From: Gossypium raimondii
Taxonomy: Eukaryota > Streptophyta > Magnoliopsida > Malvales > Malvaceae
Length of the DNA stretch: 64,000 nt
Direction of reading: 5' to 3'
Assembly (NCBI RefSeq): GCF_025698545.1
Contig: NC_068569.1
Location: forward strand, 22,072,001 to 22,136,000
The translations under genes and the position numbers were made by a program. How positions within the stretch are numbered: the first letter of the stretch is position 1; every line of letters begins with the position of its first letter. Of the stretch, positions 13,801-24,300 are shown piece by piece. The notes beneath the pieces were generated by a model that ran no database searches, was not told where the DNA came from, and was given only the letters and a program-made list of their open reading frames with translations.

Positions 13801-13992
13801 TGAGCTATTTATTGTGTTGAGCTCTTTGGGTGCCTCCTCCTCATCCTCCTCCATCTCGACCGGAGTCTTAGACGAGCCGATCCGAGCCAACTCCAAGAAG
13901 TGTAAACCGAGATCTTGGTTTAAATTATCGAAATTGCTGCTCTTACCGCTGTTGCTTTGGCCATTGTTGCTGTTGCTGTTGCTGGAGTTCAT
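7825..13992 (-). CDS. RANBPM: RanBPM-like SPRY / LisH / CTLH protein
   Basis: Ten exons, in transcript order: 13992-13586, 12606-12460, 12331-12239, 11694-11649, 11513-11437, 10864-10702, 10438-10370, 9471-9412, 8575-8477 and 8100-7825. They join into 478 residues. A low-complexity Asn/Ser N-terminus (MNSSNSNSNNGQSNSG) precedes a SPRY domain at about 65-230 (YYFEIYVKDAG, GQIAIGFT, CGYHGDDG, GPTYTTGDTVG). A LisH motif lies at 258-290 (LVRSYLLHYGYEDTL), followed by CTLH at about 300-355 and a CRA region to near the C-terminus. This is the architecture of Ran-binding protein M and its Arabidopsis homologue. By family knowledge it acts as a scaffold of the CTLH/GID ubiquitin ligase complex in nucleus and cytoplasm. 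I chose the MNSS start over an in-frame ATG 13 codons upstream, because family proteins begin this way. The intron after the fourth exon begins with GC instead of GT. Confidence 0.93.
11171..11277. repeat. Intronic perfect hairpin and 52-bp offset direct repeat
   Basis: Perfect 11-base arms (TGCAATGCCTT and its complement) at 11171-11181 and 11189-11199 flank a 7-base loop. Starting in the right arm, a block beginning TTGCAATTAGTATTATC (11195) recurs at 11247, with only a few differences over about 30 bases. Both lie in the RanBPM intron between exons 5 and 6. Confidence 0.75.
11514..11648 (-). other. GC-AG intron of the RanBPM gene
   Basis: Read on the minus strand, the exon ends GATGTGAAG and the intron starts GCAAGT, the usual consensus of GC-AG introns; it ends at CAG before GAATATGAAG. 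This joins FDVK to EYEAQERLK in frame, as expected for the family. The nearest GT, four bases further in, would shift the frame. Confidence 0.85.
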
Positions 13993-14472
13993 TTTACCTA
14001 AGAATAACGTAGCTCTAAAATTTTCTTTCAAATATTCTTTCCGATTTTTGAGTTTTCTTTTGTTTTTTCTTGTTTCTCCTTGTTCTCCAGTTTTTCAAGT
14101 TTCAGTCTTGCTTCCGAAAGAAGATTTTCAGATGGAAAATTACGGGGCTTTTATTTTCATTTTCCTTTTATTCTTTTATTTTCGTTTTAATCTAATAAAC
14201 AAATAAAAATAGAGAAAATATTTTTAAAAAACAAAACAAAAAATCAAAATTATATTTGGATAAACTACATCAGTCTAAAAAAATTGTCTTGTTTTGGTCA
14301 CTTTAACATTATTTTTCTTAATTTAATCACACTAACAATTTATTAATTAAATTGCTGATATAACACATTAGACGAAGATAGATGAATTTTTTTTACTTTT
14401 AACCAAAGCCTAGGGATCTCTATGTAATTAATCCAAAAACACTCTTTATTTTCCATTCTCTTCTTACACCCT

Positions 14473-14816
14473 GGACAAACAAATTCAATTAAAACCCAGA
14501 ATTTATGAACAGCATAAAACCTCCAATTCATCACCATTATTCAAAAACGAACACAATAAAGAAAAACCGTTTACTTACATCTTGTTCTATGGGCTTCTGA
14601 TTGTTTATCTTGTGCTATGGGCTTCTTCTTTTCCCTTCATCTGTTCGGTTTCAGTTTGATTTTGGTTTTGTTCATTAGCTGATCTTTGTTGGGACTGAAA
14701 CCAAACATTGATATAACACAATTTTTCTTTGTTGTGTTCGTTTTTGAATAAATGGTGTTGAGTTGGAGTTTTTATGCTGTTCATAAATTCTGGTTTTTAA
14801 TTGAATTTGTTTGTTC
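14473..14816. repeat. Long inverted repeat, hairpin-forming (MITE-like)
   Basis: The arm at about 14473-14567 and the reverse complement of about 14721-14816 match over roughly 93 bases with only a handful of differences (shared core ATTTATGAACAGCATAAAA). They flank a spacer of about 150 bases. No coding potential is seen. The structure suits a miniature inverted-repeat element or a small-RNA-producing hairpin. It lies about 480 bases upstream of the RanBPM start codon. Confidence 0.8.
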
Positions 14817-15131
14817 AGCTATTTGTCATTACTTTTTTTATTTTAAAATATATAATTTTATATTTTATAACTAATTAATAAAATAAGAAACTGAAATATA
14901 CAAAATTTTTATTGCGAAATTTTATTTCATCATATAAATTATTTTATTGATAAAACTAACTTTGAAAATAAAATAATTTAACGTAAAATTTACCTTTTAT
15001 GTTTATTAAATAAATCGATTAAATAAAAATTTCTAGTAAAGTAAATTTTTTATGGATAATCTTAGCAATAATAGAAATTTACGGTAGTAATATAAATTTT
15101 TTGTCAAATGGTAACAATATTTATTATCCTA

Positions 15132-15323
15132 TTAAAGCAAAATTCGATGTATAACTTTTCCTTCAACGTCATCTAGTGAAAAATTATTCAAGCAATCAAG
15201 TGGGATAGAGTAAATACGAAATAATTCATTAAAATTAACTACATTTAAAAAAGAAAAAGATTGAAATTCGCTCCCCAATCGTGCTAAAGTATCGACATAT
15301 TTGTTACTTTCACGAAAAAACAT
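15132..15323 (-). pseudogene. LINE-type RNase H domain remnant
   Basis: A 63-residue open frame includes FFRESNKYVDTLARLGSEF. This matches the C-terminal His/Asp motif (HxxREGNxxADxLAR) of the RNase H domain seen in plant LINE-derived sequences. The usual His is missing: a stop stands just upstream and Phe precedes the RESN. The upstream sequence has stops in this frame, so this is a dead fragment. The assignment rests on one motif. Confidence 0.5.
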
Positions 15324-15924
15324 GTTTTAAGGAACTAGAACGCGTGATATAAAAAGATATCTTATATTTATCAATAAAAGGAGATACAATTAGAAGTATT
15401 TTTCATAAAATGGATCACATTGATAACACTACTTTAATCTAAAGATTTAAAACGTTAAGTTCACGAGTAAACATAAGTTCATTTATAAATGCCTAAAGTC
15501 TCATTTCCACCCTATCTGCACTAGAGATGTGATGGAAAACTCCTACAATCCAACTGTTATTGTGATCCCGAATAAATGCACTTACTCCTGCTTTTTTTCG
15601 AATTTTCCAAAGAGGAGTTATTCATAATAGAGCTTAAATCATCCATACAAAGGTGGCTTCCAAAAACCAGGGCAAAATTAGGAAGGCCTCTACTCCTTAC
15701 CGGGGGAGAGAGAGCCACAAATTCAACAGAACTCGAAAAAGTTCACTGCCCATGTCTATCGTTCGGTCGATTTTGACCAAAGACCGGTGAGTTTTCATAA
15801 AGCCATAAGGTAAAGGTAAATAAAATGGATCAAGGTAGCTTTGGTGTAACATTCTCATACGTAAAACAAAAATATAATTCAACGTGCTTCCTCTTGGCAT
15901 GTTGAACAGGATTAGTCGACTGAG
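15324..15924. other. Noncoding sequence between retroelement remnants
   Basis: Short open frames lie on both strands with no recognisable domain. Some of the minus strand may be LINE-derived upstream sequence, but I cannot show it. Confidence 0.35.
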
Positions 15925-16800
15925 CTACTGTGCTGGTCTTGTTACTCCAAAGACTGGAACACTTGGCAACGAAACTCCAAGCTCAAAAAGTAAGGACTGA
16001 ACCCAAATAACATCAGCACTAGCCAAGCTATGATACTTTACCTCGGCAAATGAACGAGCCACCATTTGTTGCTTCGTTGAGCTCCATTCAACAAGATTGC
16101 CTCCAAGGAGCATACATGGTAGGAAGTAGAACAGCGATCATCCAAGCAACTCCCCCAATCGGGATCGGAGTAACCCACAAAACTGAGTTCCTTTGATGGC
16201 TTGAACAACTACCCATGATTGAGTAACGTAGTACTCGTTTCAACGTCTTCCAGTGCTTGTCCAACGAAAGATGGATAAATTGATAGAGCTTATTCACACA
16301 ATAATGAATATCAGACCTTTTTATGCAAATGTGTTGCAGTGCTCCAACAACACTTCCATATGCAGTAGCATCTAGATGTGGATCACCATCCGTAGCCGTG
16401 AAAATAGGTGATGTAGCCATTGGAGCTAGACATGGTGTAGCATCAGACCTCCCCATTTTGTGTAACAACTCCAGGACGTCCTTCTTTTGGCTTAGAATCA
16501 CACAACATCCACATGTTGAACATCCATTCCTAATAAGTAGTTCAAGTCACCATGATCCTTCAAGGAGAATTTCGAATCTAGTAACTTTGTGACTTGCTCA
16601 ACTAACTTCATCAAGATTGTTACCCTTAACAATGATATTGTTGACATAAATCATAATCACCACTCCATTATATAAAAAGAGAAAGATACAAATAATCTTT
16701 GAGCTTATTGAAACAAAGCTCGAGGCAATTGTCAAATACCATATAGGGATTTGTTGAGTATGCACACTAGTTCATTACCATTCTTATCATGTTGTTAAAA
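15925..16800 (-). pseudogene. Degenerate Ty1/copia pol fragment (RT end and RNase H)
   Basis: Read from high to low coordinates, the minus strand shows successive Copia pol pieces. ELVCILNKSLYGI comes before an in-frame stop and QLPRAL. The reverse transcriptase active-site region reads VIMIYVNNIIVKG, where YVDD is expected. It is followed by MILSQKKDVLELLHKMG, AYGSVVGALQHICIKRSDI and KHWKTLKRVLRY. The RNase H part reads GGNLVEWSSTKQQMVARS and VIWVQSLLFELGVSLPSVP. Stops and frame changes separate the pieces, so it cannot encode a functional polyprotein. No LTRs are recognised on either side. Confidence 0.88.
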
Positions 16801-17137
16801 GCGAGGAAGTTGTTACATATACACCTCCTCTCTTAGATGGGTGAGAGGGGATGGTCAATATAATCAAGTCGTAATTTTTATTTCTAATATAGATTTATAA
16901 ATTTTACATTAGGTAAACTTTCAAATACGTTCATAATTAATTATATTTTATTTGATTATATCCCTCATTATCTAATTCAATATTATAGGTTTATCATTTT
17001 TACTCTAGTTCTAAAATTCAATTTTTATTTTGTTATTTTAACATTTTCTTTCTAATGTTTCTTATTTACGTATTTTATTTGCATTATTATTTGCTCACAT
17101 ATTTGCATAATTTTGATATATTGATTTTCAGTTTTTA

Positions 17138-17500
17138 GGGTAAATTGTACTTAAAGTCACTAATGTTTTAATTACTTAACTTTAAAGGTTACAAAATGAT
17201 CATTGAACTACTCACAAGTTTTCATTTAAGTTATTAAACTATTCGAAAGTTTTTATTTAAGTTATTGAGTTGTTAAGTTTTTTTTTTTAAAGTTAGGCTA
17301 GCGAGCTCCCTACAACGGTTTGATCGGAATGGCTACAAGTAGATAAACATATTTTAGATCCAAGTCGATCTGATAATCGATGTTGAAGATAAAAAAAGAA
17401 AGTTAGATTTTGATTTATAAATTTGTGACATTCAAAGTTTTTTTATATAAAAAAAAATTGAACTATAGACGAGACGAGTAAGGAGAGCTTTTTTTTAAAA
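17138..17500. mobile_element. Truncated copy of the long-TIR repeat family
   Basis: It starts GGGTAAATTG and carries the phrases 'ttcatttaagttattaaac', GAGCTC, 'tagatccaag' and 'cgatgttgaag' in the same order as the fuller element at 38814. It lacks the complementary right terminus. It is followed directly by a second repeat at about 17505-17640. Confidence 0.7.
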
Positions 17501-17504
17501 AAAT

Positions 17505-17640
17505 ACCTAAAATTATCTATAACTCCTCCCAAACCCTTAAATAAAAAATAATACATTTCAACGCACTTAAAACTACATCCTCCTACATTAACAATAATAT
17601 CTCAACCGGCTAATTTCTCTTATTTTTATTAGCTGATACG
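17505..17640. repeat. Dispersed repeat, related copy at 57415
   Basis: This stretch (CTCCCAAACCCTTAAATAAA, then CATCCTCCTACATTAACAA) parallels 57415-57540 (CTCCCCAACCATAAATAAAA, then TCTTCCTGCATTAGCAAC) over about 110 bases. In both places it lies downstream of a copy of the TIR-family left end, so the two may belong to one element. Confidence 0.65.
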
Positions 17641-18304
17641 GTGTTTTGGATAAAACAAGAGTATTTTTTAAGGAAAAAAAAGAAGACTAAATTAATAGTA
17701 ATAGTATCATTTTTGATTAAATGTGATAATTTGAGGGCAATTTTGGATTTAAGCCAAAAATAATTATAACTTTTTATTTCACGTAAATATTTTATTTTGT
17801 TTCTGCGAGTAAACTCTCTGATGGCCTTTTTTTTTTAGTTTAGGAAACCGATAGCCAATTTTAAATCGAGTATCTTATACAATAACGAATTTGATCTCCA
17901 CCACCGTTCCTAACCGGACCCAAGCTGCACATAAAACGAGGGAAAAAGGGAGATCGGGTCACTCGCGGTTGCTACTCTTTTGCTTTGGCTTCTACGAAGC
18001 AGGCAATGCATTCGTTTTCGTTTAGAATCTGAATCTTTGATGAGGTACGGGCCTGGTATCGATTTTTCCTCTTCTTAGATCTGTTGTATTTCTTTCAGGT
18101 TTATAAAATTTTATAATTATATCTTGAATTATGCATATTTCCTTGATTTGTTAGCTACTCAAGATTCGAATCTAACACATCGAGTCAAATTTCAAATCTT
18201 CCTTTTTTTTTTGTTGGTTAAAAACAGGGAAGAAACTGATATTGGCTGTATTTAATTTTATTTCAGTTAGAGGGTAGCTACTGAGCTATTGAGTATCCGA
18301 AAAC
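17641..18304 (+). promoter_or_regulatory. VPS52 upstream region and probable leader intron
   Basis: The sequence turns less AT-rich from about 17890. A plausible 5' UTR exon ends at 18044 (TTTGATGAG before GTACGG). An acceptor TTTCAG at 18261-18266 begins the UTR piece carrying the ATG at 18305. The leader intron is inferred from splice-site appearance only. I place no TATA box. Confidence 0.45.
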
Positions 18305-21300
18305 ATGGCCGAGGTTGCAGCAAATAATGCGGTATATTTTTTTAATGATTCAATTAGCTTGAGATTTCAAGGTTGAGATTTTAAGTTTTATTGTTGTCAT
18401 TGATATGTTAGCATTACAATTCTATCTTTATCTCTCTTTTCAGAATCACCCATGTGAAACCCCCAAAAATGTGTTTGATTTTGGGGCATTTGTTGGAGAC
18501 TTGATTGTTGAGGAAGATGCCAGCAGGTTCTTTTTAGGGATTTAACTTCTTACAACTCTTGAATCTGAAAACAAAATGACTTCTTTATTCACAGGCTAGT
18601 TAAGGTTTTAATTTAATTCTTCTTGTTTGTAGTGATGATATATCGCTGGAGGGGCTTCAGGAAGAGTTGGAAGAATGCAAAAATGATGATGTAAGTAGAT
18701 ATTGGTTGCTTTTATACCTAATGTTTTTAGGCTATCGTTAGACCACACATTTAATGATTCAAAAGGAAAAGTTTTATTACTTAAGCTGTAGAGGCTTATA
18801 TGTTTTTACCCTCACATATATGATGTAGGTGGTTGCGAACATATTGTCTAAAGGTATAAAGCTAAGGGAGTACACAAAGGGGGTTGAGCACAACCTGCGC
18901 AAAGTTGAGTTGGATTCAATTCAGGTTTGTAATTACTTATATTCTGTCTCATTGCATACATTGGATATGGTATATTGTTGCTAGAGCATCTTAATGTTTG
19001 GGCCGTACATTAACTGTGTTTCTTTTGTTGTTTTTGCTTAGCCATTCTTATAACATGTAACAAAGAAGTGCTAGTTAGCAGTTTAGCGCACATTATTTCT
19101 TTGGAGGCTATTTGTGTTGTATGTTGCATGGTTGCTATTCTCCAAGCCATTTGTTCAAGTTTAGAACCAATCTTTGCACGAGCACTCTTTTATTATCTTC
19201 AACACTCTTATTTTATATAGTTTTGTTTTGTGTGAACCATAATTGTTATCAATATTTTTGCATGCTAAGGCAAGGATCATTCTATTAATTGGTGTTCCAA
19301 GTATTGGGTGATGCAGGATTATATAAAAGAAAGTGATAATCTAGTGTCCCTCCATGATCAAATTCGTGATTGTGATAGCATCTTGTCACAAATGGAGACC
19401 CTTCTCAGTGGATTTCAGGTATGCTAGTTCTTGAAATACAATTGAGGTTTTTGTTGCTATTTGTACCATTAGATCATCTTGTCAAATATATATGCTTTTC
19501 TTTCCTTTTTCCGGGGTCAATAACTAATTGATGGATGTGTGAAGTTTGAATGTTTTAAATACAATGAAAATTCTCACTTTTCCAGATTGATTGTAAACAG
19601 CTACTTTCAAACACTTAAGTATATAACTAGATGTCACTTGTTCAAATTAATATACAAATAGTAATAAATTACATTTGCATAAAGTGACAACTAGAGAGAA
19701 ATATTGATTTGATTTGGTGTCTATTACATCATTTGAAATGACTTCCAAGCTTGTTGCCTGGCTAGTTAGATTAAGGAGTAGACGGCTTTTAGTTAATTTC
19801 CAATTGGGAAGGCCATTTGAAGTATTACTTGTGAATATCGACTGGAAATAAGTTCAGGAAAGATAAGCATATACTATAATGTATTTGAAACTTAATATAG
19901 GGGGCAAATCAAATGACTCCATCTGTTTAATCTTCTTGTCATGCTTTGTTTTGGTTGTGACAGATTTGATGGGCATATTATCGTGATTTGCTATTTATCT
20001 TTTTATACTTTTGTAAATCAGCTTTACCTTCTCTTATTTGAATTACAAGTCTCTGATGTTCACTGTTCATACTGGAGTTGTTTATTATGACGATATTTGT
20101 GTGACCTTAATAGTTAATATGCTCTAAAATTTGTACCAGGTTGAGATTGGTTCCATCAGTTCAGACATAAAAATTCTCCAAGAGAAGTCTATGGATATGG
20201 GTCTAAAGCTAAAGAATCGCAAGGTGTGCTTCCTTTAGAAAAAAAGAAGTTCTTTGTTTGATCATTAGATAAAAAATAATTGTCATCTTGTATCTTGCCT
20301 CAAATTTGCAAAATGAAAACTAACCTTTAAGAAGAGAGTTTGTAGGTATATGTGCTTTTCATGTGAAAATCTGTTTTTTTCTTATCTTACCCTGTGTTCC
20401 CTTCTCCTTTCTCTCTCATTTTTTGGAATGGTGCAACCTGGAAGATCTTCAGATTAGTAGTCCAGTTCATGCATATTAATGCTCCTTGAAATATCTTACT
20501 AGCATTGTGTGGTTTATGCAGTTGTCCAAAATTGGTTGAGGATATATGTTCTTTTTTAATTGTTTCTACGTGCTTTCTTTTGATTTATAGTCGCAAATGC
20601 TTATCTATGCATGTTTCATGTATCAAGGGTCCTTTAATAGCCAATAGTTAGGTTCTATTCTTTCTTATATCATTAATTTCATTTTAAACCATATATCAAG
20701 ATTTCCATAAGAGAATATTTAATGTCCTTTTTGACTAGAAAGATTCAGACTTATATAGCCCTTCAAACAAAAAGGAAAAATAAACCACCAGTTTTTGTAT
20801 TGTTTGGATCTTAAGTTCTAAAATTCCTTCTGGAGTCCAAAAGGTCTATTCCGCCTGTTCTCATCTTCGCTCTAGAACGGTCATATCTTTTCATCACTGA
20901 TGGTTATCATTAAAGCCTTTATATGTACTCGACCAGCCTTTTCAATGTTTTCCTTTGTTCCTTTGCCTTCATTTTGCACTTCACTTGAACATCATATTAA
21001 AGTTTCTTCAAGACTGCAAAATAATATTTAAGTTTCTTCGTTCTTTGTTTTCTAACTTGGTTATTATAAAATCTCATTTGAGCCTGTTGGCAATATGTGC
21101 TCTTCATTGCAAAAACATGCAGACTGCAGGATGCTATTATTGCCTTTGTTTTCGTATTAACTGAATGCAAATAAACCTGTAAATCAAATAAAACAAAATT
21201 TACTGCTACTATGTTCAACTCTCATCTGGTTTGACACAGTAGACTAGTCTTCTTGAATGTACTTCCTTTAAATCTTTTGTCTTTCCTTTCCATTCAACAG

Positions 21301-24300
21301 TAGTTTCTTAGGTTCCAATATGGTGATGCTAATTCGTATTGTTTTCGGAGCAGGTGGCAGAATCAAAGCTGGCTAAATTTGTTGAAGACATTATAGTCCC
21401 TCCAAGGATGGTTGACATAATTGTTGATGGAGAGGTATTTATGATTTTCTTTTGTCCACCTACTCTAAGGTGCAAATTATAATTTTAACTTTCTTTTGAT
21501 ATTTCTTGCATGGTGTCTTGCTCAAAAGTGTCTTTGAATATTGTCTTATTAAGAACAGTATTCTCATGCAATTATTGGTTGTCTCAGTTGCCTAATCTTT
21601 CTTGGGGATAATCCTTTTAAGACTCCATTAGGAAATATGAGCTGAAGAATGCTCCATGTAGGTTAGGAGAAGTTCTAGATCTGGTGTAAGCTTTCTAAAG
21701 CATTTGTAATGGAGCAAATTGTGTGATTTTTTACTGCATAGCAAGTCACCTACTTAAGATGAAAAAGAAAAGAAAGGAAAAAAAAAAAAGAACAGAAATT
21801 TACACAATACTCTTTTACCGTTTCTCTCTATGATACACACACCTGCCCATCCCCAAGTATATATTCTTTTTCCGTTTGTAGTTGTGATCTTAAATGAATG
21901 CCTAGAAAAAGGTGGGAATCACTCAAATTCATGAAAAAAAAGTGGGAGGTGTGTTTAAGTTGGTTGGACATATTAAATGAAGGCCTAGTAATGTCTCTGT
22001 CAGAAGATGTTGGAGTAAGGATGCCATGTCCGAAGGAGGAGGCTAGAAAAGTCATAGGTGGAAACTAGAAAAAGAAGTCTTGCCTCCACGTATCATACTT
22101 TAAAAACATGGTTCTAAACAGAGCACAATGGTGTAACGACTCATGTATTTGAGCTCACATGGTGGGGAACGGCTTGTTTGTTGTTCTTTATCTGTTTTCT
22201 GGATGAGGTATGTCCTTTTGATGCTTGTCTGGACAGAGTAATTGTATCTGCTCTATGTTTGGTTTTGGCTTGTAATAATTTACAACTCAGTCTTGATTCC
22301 TTCATTTAATCCTCTTGTACGTCTTTCTGAATTCAGCTATTAGTGTCCTTAAATATTCTAGTGTATTATGCTTCATTTTCACTAATGTACTTGCAATTAT
22401 TTCCTTCAGGTAAATGATGAATATATGAGAACTCTCGACATTCTAAGCAAGAAGCTAAAGTTTGTTGATACAGATCCCATGGTTAAAGATTCAAAAGCAC
22501 TGAAAGATGTTCAGCCCGAGCTTGAAAAATTAAGGCAGAAAGCAGTATCCAAGGTTAACTTACTTCACCTAATGCTTAGATCACATCTGAGTAATAATAT
22601 ATTATTCACACTGAAAATTTCCAGGCAATTTGTTTTTTAACCCTCTATCTGCCATCATGCATATCATTCTGCTTGTGCTTGGAGTGTTTCTGTGGTGATT
22701 CTATAGAGGCCTTTAAAAAAAAAAAAAACTGATGGAACATTTTTCGTCTGGAGGTCCATGGGAAGATTTTCTAGTTGCTGAACTTTATTTACTTCTAACA
22801 CTGAGCATGCTTAATTATAGGTGCATGTACTCAAAGTGGGTTCAAATCTCCTTCCCCCAAATAATAAAAAGGAAACAGAAAAGTGTTGTGTACAAGTTTA
22901 TTAATGTGTAGCAGAAACCATCTTGATCAGAAGCCAAAATATATTTATTTTTTCTGTTTCTCTTGTTTATTTATAGTTCCATGCTTCTTTCCATATAGGG
23001 AGTGAAATTTCAATATTTAGAAAATTCCTCTGTATTTTTAGTTTACCAGTGCTATAATGTACGTAAATCAGTTCTGTTTCCAAAACTTTGTGATGTTGTT
23101 GATTTGGTGTTAAATAAATTTAAATGTTATTTTAGTTCATCTATGCTTTTAAGAGTCATTGCATTGAACATGAAAAATATAAACTATATGTTATTTAAAA
23201 CTGTAATCACCTCCATATAACCATGTCTGGATTAGAAATGATGTTTTCCCTTAATGGTTAACAATGCCAGGTGCAATATTTGATTAGCACCTTCAGGACC
23301 ATGCATGATGCCATTTAAATTGGCACTTACCTTTTCTTTGGTGGGGCTCTCTCTCACATAAAACTTGAAGGTTAACTGATTATTGAAATATACCAACTCT
23401 TGCATGTTATCTTAAGTTAGCAACTACTTCTTATCCTACAGATTTTAGATTTGCTTTAACATTGATCATGTTTAAGAAAACTAAGAGTTGGAATATGTGT
23501 TGCTGTGCATTTTTGGGAATCTGTTCTTACTTTTTAACCGGATAAAATGCTTTGTTCAGTTTTTGTTGAGCATAGATTGATATTTACAGTATTTTGGAGT
23601 TTATTTATATGTTTTTCAAATAAATCTTGTCATATGTTTTCTGAGTGCTATATTGATGTCAATTTGGTATTTAGCTGTTAAAAGATGCTAATTAATCATG
23701 TAGTACTGAACTGTTGCATGCTCTTTAAACTCAAATTTTATAACAAATTTATTAATAATAAGTATAAAGAAATACTCTCATCCATGTTTATCCTTCTGTA
23801 GGTGTTTGATTTTATTGTTCAAAAGCTTCAAGCACTGAGGAAACCAAAGACAAACATTCAGATTCTTCAACAAAATGTTCTTTTAAAATACAAGTATGCT
23901 TCTTCTAAGAATTCTTTTGGTGGCTCATTTATTCTTCCTATTGTGATCAACACTAGGATGCTTAGGTCTACCTTAGCATGTGAATTTCAAGGAAAACCAT
24001 GAATATTCTCTATCACACTCCACCAAACTCTATAATTGCATTAAACCAAAAGCCAATTGGCATGTATTTAGTGTGTAGGTATTGTGTGATATTGACTTCA
24101 CTTGTTGCTATTGCAAGCCTATCTCACTGGGTTAACAAACGAGGCCCTTGACTAATTGGTATCATGCTAAATTTCATTATGGGCTAGTCCAACCTAAAAC
24201 AAGTAGTCAAATGGTTTTAGATTGTTGGTTCACAGTTGGATGCTTAACAAGCTAAAAGTATTGTAGAGTGTCCTAACTCCCCAAATGTCTAAATTTGTCT

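Noticed and set aside
13814..14206. 130-residue plus-strand open frame with many leucines and phenylalanines
   Set aside because: It is the complement of RanBPM exon 1 (Asn/Ser and Glu-rich coding gives Leu/Phe/Ser runs) plus its upstream flank; no independent support.
21780..22060. Possible transposon fragment in VPS52 intron 7
   Set aside because: A 75-residue open frame on the minus strand has no recognisable domain and I found no inverted or direct repeats at its edges.
22425..22640. Separate small proteins suggested by open frames at 22425, 24669, 26372, 28149, 30069 and 31951
   Set aside because: All are exons of one VPS52 gene with intron read-through at their ends.
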